This document shows, one piece after another, positions 1-12,033 of a stretch of 64,000 nt of DNA. The notes below the pieces were generated by a model that ran no database searches, was not told where the DNA came from, and worked only from the letters and a program-made list of their open reading frames with translations. The stretch comes from Heliocidaris tuberculata (lineage: Eukaryota; Echinodermata; Echinoidea; Camarodonta; Echinometridae), in the NCBI GenBank assembly GCA_025618425.1, contig CM046850.1:4103486-4167485 (forward strand). The letters are read 5' to 3'. How positions within the stretch are numbered: the first letter of the stretch is position 1; each line of letters opens with the position of its first letter. The translations under genes and the position numbers were made by a program.

Positions 1-437
1 AGTATATAAATAAGTCAGAATCTAAGATTTTAGCTCCATGCATGAATATTCCTGAGATGTTATATCTGAATTGAGAAGATAAGATAGGTCAATTTTACAT
101 TAACGATAAAGTAAATCAAATCTATTTGAAGCTGTTATAATCAACAGTTTGCCGAAAATCTCCAGTTCTAACTTTTTGGAAATGAGATTTTGCGATCATT
201 CTTTTGCTGGGAGTGGTGTATTCTCAGCTCAACTAATTTTGAAAATTATGAGTATAGCTTCATCTGGGTCAATCTATATCCATACTTCTTTCACATTTCA
301 ACATCTTAGTAATTAGTCATATTTATGGTGTAAGAAAATAATCGGGAAACAAACCGCACAAACAAAAATATACATCAACATTATACACATAAATCAAACA
401 AACAATGTGAATCATAAGATTTACCCCCCCCCCCCCA

Positions 438-469
<32 letters not shown>

Positions 470-1172
470 CACAAGACATTGAGATGCAGTACTAAGAAAC
501 GAGGTAATCATTGTTAGTCGGAATTATGGATCATCTTCAAATTGTTTGTTGAATATCAACAGTCAATTCCAGGTCATAACATTTCATAAGTAACATGCTT
601 GAATAATGACTATGAGTACGAGTCAATGCTTGGCACGACATTGATCACTTTTAAATATTATGTATATTGGCCTCTTTGATAATCGTCAATTGAATATTAT
701 CAGAGGTCAATAATTCCAGGTCATCATATTCAATAAGCATCATGCTTGAAGACTGATATTATTTGAATCTTCATTATAATGATCATGCGACTCTGGATAA
801 TTGCTTGCCACAGCATTAAGCAGTCATAAATACTGTATACATCGGCGTCTTTGATTATCATTTGTTGAATATTAATATCAAAGGCCAATAATTCTGGGTC
901 GTAAGATTTCAAAAGTAACACTATGCTTGAAGACTGATATTAGATCATCATCATGCCGCTATTAAAGAGAATGGATGTGATATCATGTCACTGATAGTCA
1001 CGGCATTGATCAGTCTCATATCATTTTTATTAATGTATTCAATTCATTACTTTTATTTATATTTACCATGTGATCTTCATTTGAACATGTATATACAATT
1101 TTAATCTGTACACATGACAAATATCGGCCTTTGGACCGTCTGTCCTTGTTTTTGATAGTTTTTAGCTCAATA

Positions 1173-1179
<7 letters not shown>

Positions 1180-1212
<33 letters not shown>
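1180..1212 (+). repeat. (TA)n microsatellite
   Basis: Simple TA repeat, about 32 bp. Confidence 0.9.
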
Positions 1213-1215
<3 letters not shown>

Positions 1216-2141
1216 CATCCGAGTCTTGTCTCATTATAATCTTTATTAAATCTATTAATCGTTTGTTGAATAATAAAGATCAGTCGACATCATAACTAAG
1301 ATGCTTGAAGACTGGTAAATCATAGATTCATAGATTTTTATTTGCTTCATTTCATTTTCATTTTTCAAAGTAACAACTGTGCAGTTAACAATGCAAAAAT
1401 AATTTGACAAAGAAACCAAAGTGCAGAAACATGTTCCGATCATTACAAGCAAAATGAAGAGCACTGACATATAGGAAATAAGAAAAAACAACAACAGTAA
1501 AGACTATAATAAAGTAATTGAATGAAAATGAGAATGAAAACAGAGACCAACAAAGAAGCAGAGCATGGTCTCTGGCAAAAGGTACATAATAATTTATTCA
1601 TTATTAAACTAAAAAATCATGCATATGCAAAAAAAGGAGAGGGGGGGAAAAGGAGAAGGAAAAAAGTGAAGGAAAAGATAAGAGGAAAAAGCAGAAAGAA
1701 AAAAAAAACAAGAAGAAGACAGATACATGGCCATGGAAAACAAACAAACGTAAAAGATCACGCTCTCGAATAGTGTATTCATTTGATCATCTTTCAATAA
1801 TTTGCTGACTATCAAAACTAATTTCCCTGTCAAATTATTTCATGATATCATGCCTGAAGGCTGGTATTATACTATCATTTATTGATATATTGATACCCTT
1901 ATTTATATTTTTCTGATAAGAAATGTCAATTCTTGCGGTTAGTCACCGAATGCAATGAGTTTTATGACTATCGGAATCTTTGATCCTTCGTTTGCAGTAT
2001 CAAAAGTCAGCTTTCGGTCACGACACCCTTACATGTAGATAATCATCCAACAACAATGACACTTGATATCTTTTGAATCCAGTAGCAATTAAACAACTAT
2101 ATCTCACTGATAATAAACATGATAATAAAAATATTTACTGA

Positions 2142-2458
2142 TAGGAGATGTCATTACTTACCTTTGGGTGATCGTTCTCAAATAAACCTATTATAAATAC
2201 TTATCACATTATTTGATCATCTTTCAATTGTTTGTTAAATATCAAAAGTCACATTTAGGTCATAACGCGCAAAATGATTCCGAAGATTTTGTTTAAAGAC
2301 AATCTATTATTTAAATCCGGTAACATGATTTATTGTTAATAAAAATTGTCAACACGTTCTTCATGGGGTATACTCGGTGTCAAGTTAGGTGGTTTAGAGC
2401 GAGGGCATAGGACACTTTTCCCCTCTCCGTGCATCGAACGGCAAAAGAGAGAAGGGGG

Positions 2459-2490
<32 letters not shown>

Positions 2491-2510
2491 AGGGAGAGGG
2501 AGAGAGATTT
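2142..2510 (+). repeat. 370 bp direct repeat, left of the foldback element
   Basis: ATAGGAGATGTCAT, GGTCATAACGCGCAAAA, TCGGTGTCAAG and AGAGCGAGGGCAT here recur in order at 3895-4265. Both end in GA-rich microsatellites. Confidence 0.9.
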
Positions 2511-3858
2511 ATTGCCATTTGGTCCGATGCCATTTGGTCCAATCGTCGTATGGTCTAACATCATTCGGTCTAATATCAGTTGGTCCAATACAGGCCTTCA
2601 TTTGGTCTAATCACCATATCGTCCAATCAACGTTTCGTCCAATAACCAGTAGGGCCAATAGTCATTTCGTCTATAACCATTTCGTCAAATAGCATTTGGT
2701 CTAATAATTATTTTTTTGCCAATTGGTCCAATTACCATATGGTCCATTATCAATTGGTCCAATTACCATTTGGTCTAATCATCAAATGGTCTAAACCCAA
2801 TTAGTCCAATACCCATTTGGTCCATCGATGATTTGGTCCATAGGCCTATTAAGTTGGTCTAACTTCCGATTTGGTTTAATGTCATTTCGTCTAAACCCAT
2901 TTCGTCTAATATACCACTTGGTCTAATTGACATTTAGTCTAATTATCACTTGGTCCAATTACCATTTAGTCTCATAACCGTTTGGTCTAATCATCATTTG
3001 GTCTAATAACTAATTGGTCTAATAATAACACGAGGACGTCCATATGTGCTGCATTGTTTTAAATTTTAGATCCAGATCTTGTATGACAATCTGCAGTTAA
3101 TTTGTATCTAGAGCTAGCGTCTAGATCAATTTGCATTTAATGGAGGTGTTTTCCACAAAACGTGGAAAACAATACCTTTCACACTAAAATAAAAAATGAA
3201 AATATATCAATGGTAATAATAATCATTATTCTTAATGATAATGCTCATATCATTTTTAAAGATGTTATTATTACAATGTAGCCTATGTATCATTTCAACA
3301 ATTCAAAAAGTAGGCCTCTTATTACTTTTATCATTAGGCTATTAATAATATCATTATTTAATAGGCCTATTGTTTCAGCGTGTAGGCATATATCATTTCA
3401 AATAAAACAAAAAAGTAGGCACACAATAATCTGTATTAAGAATATATTTGTTGTTGTATTAGACCAAATGGCTTTTGGACCAAATGAGTAAGAGACCAAA
3501 CGGTCATTAGACGAACTGAGACTTGGACCAAATGATTATTAGACCAACTGGTCATTAGATGAAATGATCATTAGACCAATTGGTTGATTGGTAATTGGAC
3601 GAATTGATGATTAGACCATGTGGATATTAGACCAACTGGGATTAGCCGAAATGTATATTAGTTCAAATGAATATTGGACGAACTGATAATTAGACCCCAA
3701 GTGGTATTTTGACTAAATGGGTTTAGACTAACTGGTCACTGGACGAACTGGTCATTGGACGAAATGTTAATGGACGAAATGATATTAGACGAAATGATGT
3801 TAAACCAGCTGACAATAATTGTTGGACCAAATGGCATTGGACCAAATGGCAATTTACC
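2507..3858. mobile_element. TU-like foldback element with 15-16 bp unit arms
   Basis: The left arm (about 2508-3030) is a degenerate array of a 15-16 bp unit, consensus CATTTGGTCTAATNN. The right arm (about 3456-3856) is the same array in reverse complement (ATTAGACCAAATG). The outer 30 bp (TTGCCATTTGGTCC) match most closely. A 425 bp non-repetitive middle separates the arms and has no coding frame. Sea urchin TU foldback transposons are known for outer arms of 15 bp repeats; this element fits that architecture. Confidence 0.8.
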
Positions 3859-3894
3859 GGGAGAGAGAGAGAGAGGGATGGGGGCAGAAGGGCA

Positions 3895-4265
3895 ATAGGA
3901 GATGTCATATGTCTATACTTACCTCGGGGTGATTGTTCTCATATAAACCTATGACAAATAATCATCACATTATATGATCATCTTTCAATATTTATGTTAA
4001 ATATCAAAAGTCACATAAGGTCATAACGCGCAAAAAGATTTTTTTTTTCTAGATAATTTATTATTTTATTCCGGTAACATTGAACAAACAAAAATTGTCA
4101 ACACACGTTCTTCATGGGGTACTCGGTGTCAAGCTAGGTGGCTTAGAGCGAGGGCATGGGACACTTTTCCCCATCACTAACCATGGAATGGCAAAAGAGA
4201 GAGGGGAGAGAGAGGGGGGGGAAGGGAGGGGGGGGAGAGAGAGAGAGAGAGAGAGAGAGATGGGT
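3895..4265 (+). repeat. 370 bp direct repeat, right of the foldback element
   Basis: Same-orientation copy of 2142-2510, about 85-90 percent similar by eye. Its GA tract (4233-4261) is followed by a G run and, at 4411-4451, a 41 bp poly-C tract. Confidence 0.9.
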
Positions 4266-4408
4266 GGGGGGGGGGGGAGGGGACCGTCGCGAGAAGAAAA
4301 TTAATTGCCCAGAACTTCAGAAGGACCCGCCCGTCCAAGACGCCCACTCGATCCCTCCCATGTCTCACATTTCATCCACCCATGTAGTAAGACCAGTAGG
4401 CCCCCACC

Positions 4409-4452
<44 letters not shown>

Positions 4453-5570
4453 CCATGGACACGCTTATACGCCATCGCTCAAGTACTTAGGCCTGTGTTA
4501 TGATGTTTGCTGAACATCGAAAGTCAACTGATGGTATCAAACAATGGATATGAAACTAATGATATAGATACCTGGATTGTTGCATGATTTCTTTGTCTAT
4601 GCAAAAGAGGAAAACGCAATACTAGACGTCCTTACCAGAATTACTCATAACCACGACCAGCAACATCTATTTTCAGGAATAATTCTGCTTTTATTTGGCG
4701 TATGAATATGTTTAAATTATATTACCTTTATTATACTGAACTAATACTCCTGTAATTGCTGTTCTTATTATTACAACATCAAAAATAAGAACAATATAAA
4801 CAACAACTACTGCTACTACTGCTATTACAATATTACTACTACTTCTACCATGGGCCGCGGAACCGGGGGGGGGGGGGGGGGGGGCTTGTAGGGCTGCAGC
4901 CCCACAAGCCAGAAAACCTACTGTATATGCCAAACTGTTTACTTAGTTGTGATAGTAGCTGACATTTGTTATTTTGAAGTGGATGTCTATATGACGTATC
5001 CAAAAACTGATAAACAGGCTATGGAATTAGGAATCTCCCCCCCCCCCCCGGACAAGGGAGGAGTGGGTGGTGTGACGAATTTGGGCACCCCCGCATGCCA
5101 TGGATCCACTGCCTGATTTTCAGGCGCTGATACAGACGAGGAGGGGGCGTACACCGGTTCTATCTGGATTTCATACTATCCGATTCATTGTTATCATTAA
5201 TCATAGACTCATTGTGCTTGTCTCGATCCTATAACACGAACCGAAGGCATGCATGCATTCAAGTCACGAACAATGGCCATGTAGGCGATATTTGATAGTA
5301 AAGCTAAAGTAGTTTTCTGTTCGTTTGTTTGTTTAACTTTTGTTGTTGTTTTATTTTTTTAAAGATTTGTAACGTTACCGAATTCAAGATTTAAAAATTG
5401 TTTTATGCATCACATTTTAATTTAAACTATAATATAGACGATGGAACAAAATTATTTTGCATTCACATCCAAATTCATGTTTAATTTTATGTTTGATAAT
5501 AGTTGGATTTAAATAATAATTTTATATTTCCTAGGATACAAAGAGCTACATATCATTTTGGGGTCATCCC

Positions 5571-5838
5571 AGCAGACCGACAGCCCACGAGATCGACAAA
5601 ACAAAGAAATACATAAGGAAATATAGAAAAGAGGAAATTACCGAAAGGTTCACAAGACCGACAACCCACAAGACTGACAAAACAATGAAATACATTACAC
5701 GTTAGAAAAAATGTCGGTATAGTGGGCTGTCGGTCTAGTGAACCTTCTGAAAAGTGGCTAAAAAAGAAGGCCCACGAGGAGGACAATCTCGGTCTTGTGG
5801 GCTGTCGGTCTAGTGGTCTGTCGGTCTCGTGGGCTGTA
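5571..5838. mobile_element. Small TU-like foldback element, 16 bp units
   Basis: The left side carries AGACCGACAGCCCACGAGA and ACAAGACCGACAACCCACA; the right side carries the inverse GTGGGCTGTCGGTCTAGTG several times at 16 bp spacing. The whole can fold as a hairpin. Same plan as 2507-3858 with a different unit. Confidence 0.75.
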
Positions 5839-5839
5839 G

Positions 5840-7070
5840 CCATCATTTTACCACTGCTAAGGCGCTCAAGCATTCGGTGAATTTCTGTGTACCGGGTACT
5901 ATACCCATTTACTTCACCTGGGTGGAGAGTGCAAAATTTAGATCCATGTCTAACCATGCAAAAGACGTCATTTGTTTAGGTCAAACTACAAAATATCAAG
6001 TTTTTACTACCAGGCATACTGTGACCAGGGAATTGTAATCTTTAGATGGTGAGACATTTACGTTTTTCATGTTGAAGAATCATTGCTTCTCTATAAATTA
6101 CGCAAGAAAATCAGAGCCATGTCAAAATATGGTTTTCGACAAAAATGTACCTATTTTTTGAAATGCTGGATCCCCAAACAATGCATGAGTTATTCATGTA
6201 AGAAACATAATGAATACCTCGGCCGGTCATTTTGTTTACAATATTAATGAGAGAGAATAAAATGACAGAATAACAAGTACAAAATGGCACCAAAAAAAAA
6301 TACAAAATACAAAATATTAAAGGGAGAAAATGACATGTACCGATTCATTAACATTTTTATGGTTTCTTTTATTGACGTCTCGATTTTATATATTCATACA
6401 TCATATATATATTTATATATTTTTCTCCACATAATTGCTTTATCTTGTATGTTTTGGAAGACATTGTAAAAATATAGACAACTTGTCATTGTTGCTTTAA
6501 ATAGTAGCATCATTAGTTTGTGTCAAAAAGATATAAAAAAAGTAGATGCGTGATTAACACTCGCACTAATTGCACCCCCCCCCCATAAAAAAATCCTGTA
6601 TATCTTGAAAATTGTTGCTGTCATTCATCAGAAGTTTTAATTTAAGATTTTACACTGAAAAGTGTTACCATTTGCGTATAAAGAGTGGTAGAAATCATCA
6701 ACGAGATGAATCTCACATGTCAACTTCAAAACGTGACACTAATCTTAAAAGCAATCAGACGAAATATTTATTTTATTACTTTTTTATGTTTCTTAATATC
6801 ATCTCTCATATGTAATAATGCCAAAGAATGATTTTATTCTTAACATACAAGCCTAGCGTTTTAATAGATTCCCTCATATTTCACGCCAAATTTGTTTGTC
6901 TTATCCCAAAATTGAAATGATGGAATATTGATCTGTGTCTCTGTATGTCCACTTGCATTTTTTTCTTTTGTTGAAAGTATTTCAAAGATGTTTTCTTATA
7001 GTATTGTAATAATGCACTGGTCACTGCTTATGTTCCATTCATGTGATATAAATAAGAACAAAAACTGAAA
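5840..7070. other. No gene seen; AT-rich intergenic
   Basis: AT-rich unique sequence with a short poly-C run (6576-6585). Short open frames have no codon signal. Confidence 0.6.
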
Positions 7071-7176
7071 CTGGAATAAACCTAGATTGGTGTTGAATCT
7101 ACACTAAAAATCTAGATATATACCTTTTCGCAAGAAGTCGAATTCCAAATAAACTAATCATAGGGCTATATGTAAC

Positions 7177-7596
7177 CTAAAGGCCACCGCACACCTTCCG
7201 ATCGGTCTGCGATCCGATTTGTGAAATAAATATGGCATTAAATATTGGCATTTTAACAAATGAAATCTACCCTATTCAGGTTCTGAAAAGTAATATGAAT
7301 ACTAAACATAGGGTTTTGGTGAGGTGTCAGCTTTCTACAGGGAATAAGGGCAAAATTAGTTTCAAATCGTAGGCAGTCGTACGATTTTTGTGACGTCACT
7401 ACGACTCGGAGCCGATTTGGCCATTCCACGGACTAGAAAACTCGGCAAAGGCCGTATTATCGATTTTACTATCTGTATGACTATTCAGACCCTCAATCAA
7501 AAATATTTTTCGTTTTCAAATGATTTGTCAAATGATATTACATTTTCTTCTGAAATCGGATCGCAGACCGATCGTAAGGTGTGCGGTGGCCTTTAG
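7177..7596. mobile_element. MITE with 44 bp terminal inverted repeats, 420 bp
   Basis: The left end CTAAAGGCCACCGCACACCT continues through CGATCGGTCTGCGATCCGAT; the right end is its reverse complement with one mismatch over 44 bp. No transposase. No clear target duplication at the TIR edges, so the superfamily is open. Confidence 0.9.
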
Positions 7597-7869
7597 ATGA
7601 TAAAATCTGTAGATATCGTATCTATTTGTTTTCTTTTTCTTTGTGACACTAAGCAATCAGACGAAGTAAACCTAGATTGGTGTTGAATCTAAAACTTCTT
7701 TTTCTTCTCTTCTTTGTGATTCTGTAACTTTTTTTATTCTTATTTGATGATTTTTATCTGAATTGATGATATTGATTTTTCTTATGTCAGTTTGCTTTCA
7801 ATTAAAACGGGGGGGGGGGGGGTGATCTCAATATACCGATCGGCAAGAAGACGAATTCCAAATAAATTA

Positions 7870-9130
7870 GAAGAAAATGGTTACATAGTCTAAGATAATG
7901 AAATATCGTGCATCTATTTTCTTTTCTTTTTGTTTGCTTCAAAGTTACTGACCAGCATGAAGAAACGTGGATCAAAAAGTGGAAAAGAAGAACAAAATAA
8001 GAAATATCTTAACTTAGGCCATGCAGGTTAAAAAAGGGGACAATAGCACGTCAGTTAATTATGTTTCAAATTTTCAAAGTTTATTTATTTCCGCATATGT
8101 CTTTTACAATTTTTCAGTTATAAAGAAATTGGTATGATCTACACATCGTAAAGGAAAACATAAGTGGATGGCTCTAATAAGAAGTATGGCTTGTTTTTCA
8201 TCTACCCCTGTATGAAAATATAAATAGTTACAGTCCAGGAATCGAAGAAGAAAACGCGGATGTGAAAAGTATACTGGAGAAAACAAGACAAAAACAAAAA
8301 TATAGTGAACCAACACTACGGGGGGGGGGGGGGAATAATGAGGCAGGGATAACTAGAAGGAGAGACGGAGATAGATGTGAAAATTATGGTTTCAATATGA
8401 TATTATTGATATTATAAGACTTTTAAAGCTTTAAGGTATAAGAAAATGGTCTGGACAAAATAATGTTCGTATATTATAGACAAATATACTTTGTTATTTT
8501 GTCCTATAGGCCTTTGAGAGAAAAAACATTACAATAATATTGTTCGTTTTGCTTTGCTATTTCGCTTTGCTATTAATACATGGCAACAAATATGGAGCGG
8601 AAATATCATTTAACTTGAAATTTTAAACCTTGATAAGTTTCGAGTTGCAGCTCTTTATATAGTTTGTTATTTCTCAAGAAAAGACGAGTTGCAGATTCTT
8701 GAAGTAAGCAAACGAGAATTATATCCTAATCTGATTGTAAATAATAGATTACGCATTATTTTGACCAAACATAATCTCATCGTAATCGTTGAGTAAACAT
8801 TTGTCTTTCTAAATTTGACCCGTTTCTTGGTCACCTGAACCTTAGAATCATGGAATTGGGGAACAGATATTGGGACTATATACTTCGCACGTCTTGATCT
8901 CTTTGAACATGATTTGCTCTAAGCACCGAAAGATGGCTTGTACGTCATGGTGTTGTTTTTGTTTTGTTGTTAAAAAGGCTTTTCATAAATGGACTGTATA
9001 TATCAATATCATTAGGATCTGGATCTATAGTTTCTATACCATAGCATGGTTAATCCCCATGGTACAAAATTACATTCAAGTTTTACACTAAACTAGAATA
9101 AAAGTTGGGAGGCCTATAGTTTTTGTTTAT
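7870..9130. other. No gene seen; AT-rich intergenic
   Basis: Unique AT-rich DNA apart from a poly-G run at 8321-8333. Nothing recognised on either strand. Confidence 0.6.
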
Positions 9131-9133
9131 GTT

Positions 9134-9330
9134 TTAGTTTGTTTGTTTGTTTTTAAGAACGTGTTTCCGACTCTTAATCAAGTAATAGAAAGCATTAAAT
9201 CCTGGTAACGCATGCAGTGAACCGACAGCTATGTCCTCACGTGGGATTCGAACCAGGAACCTTCGGAGCGACCTTGTCCATTACTCGTTTCTGGGCAAGA
9301 AAAGAACATTATGCAGATATATCGTTACGT
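9134..9330 (-). mobile_element. tRNA-derived SINE
   Basis: The minus strand contains GGTTCGAATCCCACG, a perfect Pol III B box of a tRNA T-arm, preceded by a tRNA-like segment and followed by about 100 bp ending in a run of AAAC units (plus-strand GTTTGTTTGTTTG at 9136-9150). A tRNA head with an A-rich tail defines a SINE. The A box is weak. Confidence 0.7.
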
Positions 9331-9449
9331 GGGGTGATTGGGGGATTATGATACGACAAATCATATTTCGGGAGGCAAATCTATAATTTGTTGTCAGAAA
9401 ATTGGTAAGAACTTTGGTTACCGTTGGTACAAATGAGATGACCTTTGAC

Positions 9450-9724
9450 CAGTGGCGCAGTGGGGGTCAAGCCACTGAGGAGGCACTGACGTCATGGGGA
9501 GGGGGAACCAGTTTTAAAAGGTGGATGAATATACAAATTAACAGGGCCTAGATTACGGCAGTCTTGGATGGGTCTTGTATATCACATTCGAGTACTTTGC
9601 CCCCCCCCCCCCCCCCTCTCTCTCTCTCTCTTCCTTTCTGGTTCCTTATATTTCTCATTTTTCTTTTTGTCATTCGATGGGGGGGATGTGCTCAGGTGCC
9701 CCCACTCCGTCTAGCCACGCCATG
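9450..9724. mobile_element. hAT-type MITE, 275 bp
   Basis: Left end CAGTGGCGCAGTGGGGG, right end (reverse complement) CATGGCGTGGC..GTGGGGG. Flanks CCTTTGAC (9442-9449) and CCTTTGAA (9725-9732) agree at 7 of 8 positions. The interior is C/T-rich and non-coding. Confidence 0.75.
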
Positions 9725-10000
9725 CCTTTGAATCACTGGATTTATTCCATAAATCACACTATGTTTGCTTCAATCCATTCACCTCGAATGTGTGAATGTG
9801 ACGCAGTATCAATACTATAAAAGATATAAAAGAATAGGAAGACCTCTTGATGAGTGATTGTTAAATCTAAAATTAGGCAAGTTTCTTTCAAATGGTGCAT
9901 ACATGCTGTACAAGTATATGGATCCGATGTAAGTTGTCTGCCCTGTACATGTATTTTAGACACACATAAGTAAATCATTCGGGGGGGGGGGGGGTACTCG

Positions 10001-10290
10001 TTTTTTCGGAAGGTTCATTCCGAAACACAAATTTCCCATAGCAGGGGGTTCATCATTCTGAAATTGAACATTTGACGCATTACTCCGAAGGTTAATAATT
10101 CCAAAAATGAAAGGGTTATTAATTCGGAAGGTTCGTGATTCTGAAACTGCAATATACTGTAGAGCCCCACATAACTTTTCCGAATTATGAACCTTCGGAA
10201 TTATGAACCTTCTTTCAGTTTTGGAATTATGAACCCGTATTTCATTTTCGGAATCACGAACCATTGGAGTAACGAACCTTCGGAATTATG
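10001..10290. mobile_element. Small TU-like foldback element, GGTTCATAATTCCGAA units
   Basis: The left half has GGTTCATTCCGAA, GTTAATAATTCC and TTAATTCGGAAGGTTC; the right half has the inverted GAATTATGAACCTTCG repeated at 16 bp or 26-27 bp spacing. The ends fold back on each other. It begins after a poly-G run at 9979-9992. Confidence 0.7.
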
Positions 10291-10407
10291 AACCTTTAAA
10301 AAAAACGACATGTAACGACTTGATAAGTCTATTGATCAGTGTCTTCAAACTCATGATCATCTTTTCCCATTATTCATGATCGGTTAAAACATAATACACC
10401 AAAGTAA

Positions 10408-11290
10408 GGTTCATGAGAATTAGAATGAATGTTTATTTTTAAATTTTCTCGTTGGGATTTGGATTGGCTATTATGTGGATCTCTATCCCACATTGTCTTT
10501 ATATACCGGGTGTCCCCAAAAAAGCGGAACGGCGGATCTTCAGTACTTCAGTACTTTGTCTTCAAAAAGTATACAATTTTTTTTACATCATTGGGTAAAG
10601 CATCTTCTATAAAGAAAATGTTACCAAGATCATTGAATTTGGTTAAATGATTTTGATTCTTTATGCCGTTTCTTCAAACACAGTCATTTTCAAATTTCGC
10701 TTGATTTTTGCGACCGGTGAGTGTAAGGTCGTATCGGGAATGGGTTTTAGTGAGCTGTAGCTCGGGAAAAGTGGAAACGACGCTTATTATTGTACATGCC
10801 ATATAAAAGGCCATTCCCGACACATTTCTACTCTCATCGGTCGCAAAAAACATGCGAAATTTGAAAATGACTGAAAATGACTGTATTATAAGACACGGGC
10901 ATAGAATCAACATTACTTTACCAAATTCAATGATCTTGATATCATTCTCTTCGGTGGAAGATGCTTTACCTAATTATGATGTAAAAAATATACATACTTT
11001 TCGAAGGCAAAGTACTGAAAATCCGCCGTTCCGCTTTTTTTTTGGGGGGGGGGGACACCCGGGTATAAGCCGATCTCTCTATTATTTGGAAGTCCAGTTG
11101 GCACAATGTGTTATAAAACTTGATACCAGGTTCATGAAATTGAAATAAATATTTATTTTTTATATTTTCTTGTTGGGATTTGGATTGGCTATATGTGGAT
11201 CTCTATCCCACATTGGCTATCCCGATCTCTCTATATATCCCACATTATTTTTTAGAAGGCCAATTGACACCATGTGTTAAAATTTGAAAC
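10408..11290 (+). repeat. Tandem duplication of about 155 bp split by the hairpin element
   Basis: GTTGGGATTTGGATTGGCTA and GTGGATCTCTATCCCACATTG occur at 10451-10496 and 11171-11215. The part beyond the hairpin (CCGATCTCTCTAT, 11069) recurs at 11221. So one copy holds the hairpin and the other is uninterrupted. Confidence 0.85.
10504..11065. mobile_element. 562 bp hairpin transposon with GGGTGTCCCC ends
   Basis: Left end TACCGGGTGTCCCC, right end (reverse complement) TACCCGGGTGTCCCC. The arms match over about 270 bp each, including AGCGGAACGGCGGAT, AAGCATCTTC, AATTTGGTAAA and TCATTTTCAAATTTCGC with their inverses. Flanked by TA on both sides. No transposase frame. Confidence 0.88.
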
Positions 11291-12033
11291 CATTTAAATA
11301 CCTATTTCTTTTAATGGGGTTGGGGTGAGGGGTTCATTCAATCTGAGTTAGGACTTTTTCTTTTATTTTTGGTACGCAATGTTATTTTCTTTCATTGCCT
11401 AGAATTTATATCCAATCTAGATTTGATTTTCAAATGTTAGACTTTTAAAATATTGTTTTAAAATGGGTTGTATACGCCCTACGTCTTTTTTTATGTTGTC
11501 CATCTTTAGGATTTAATTCTGTATTTATCTTTTAGAAATTATACTGTCGGGTTGTTCTGAATTAAATTTGTTTTTGTTATGTTATGGATCTGTATGTTTT
11601 TAGGGCTTCCTATAGGAAAGCAGGCCATCAACTATCCTTATGTTGGTTTAAATGGAACTACCCTATACTGAAACAAAACTCAGTAAATAGATATGAATAA
11701 ATAAATAAATAAATATGGGAATAAGCTACGACTCTCCTCTCCTCCTACAAATCATTAGTTGAGAATTTTACAGGGGGAAAGCCCTCGTGACACAAAATTT
11801 CCATTTACTAAACCTTTTTTTGGTGTGTGTGACTTTGGGATTTTCCTACGTCAGAATCAGTTGTTCTGTTATGCATGGCTTCACAAATAGCCAATGAATA
11901 GGTTTGGTTTTCAGAGCGTGCGATTAGAAAAGGTAAAAACCATTTATCAGGTCGCCGTATTTTCAGAGTCTTTGAACATGTTGAATGGGCTTTTGATAGA
12001 GTAGTCCCGCTATTTCTCTAAGGCTTTATATCA

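Larger units (their letters stand above)
529..4550 (+). repeat. Degenerate satellite-like repeat, about ten copies
   Basis: A core resembling GATCATCTTTCAATTGTTTG, then TTGAATATCAAAAGTCA, TCCAGGTCATAAC and ATGCTTGAAGACTGATATT recurs near 529, 676, 852, 1255, 1787, 1977, 2214, 3975 and 4505. Early copies are about 145-175 bp apart; later ones are interrupted by other repeats. No gene is seen in this stretch. Confidence 0.7.

Noticed and set aside
2507..3030. Short regular repeats resembling CRISPR or a coding minisatellite
   Set aside because: Units are 15-16 bp, degenerate, without spacers, and mirrored in an inverted arm: a foldback transposon.
4156..4503. Proline-rich open frame over the poly-C tract
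   Set aside because: Driven by GA and poly-C low complexity; frames exist in several phases.
9134..9330. A functional tRNA gene on the minus strand
   Set aside because: The B box is good, but the A box and cloverleaf are not convincing and an AAAC-rich tail follows: a SINE.
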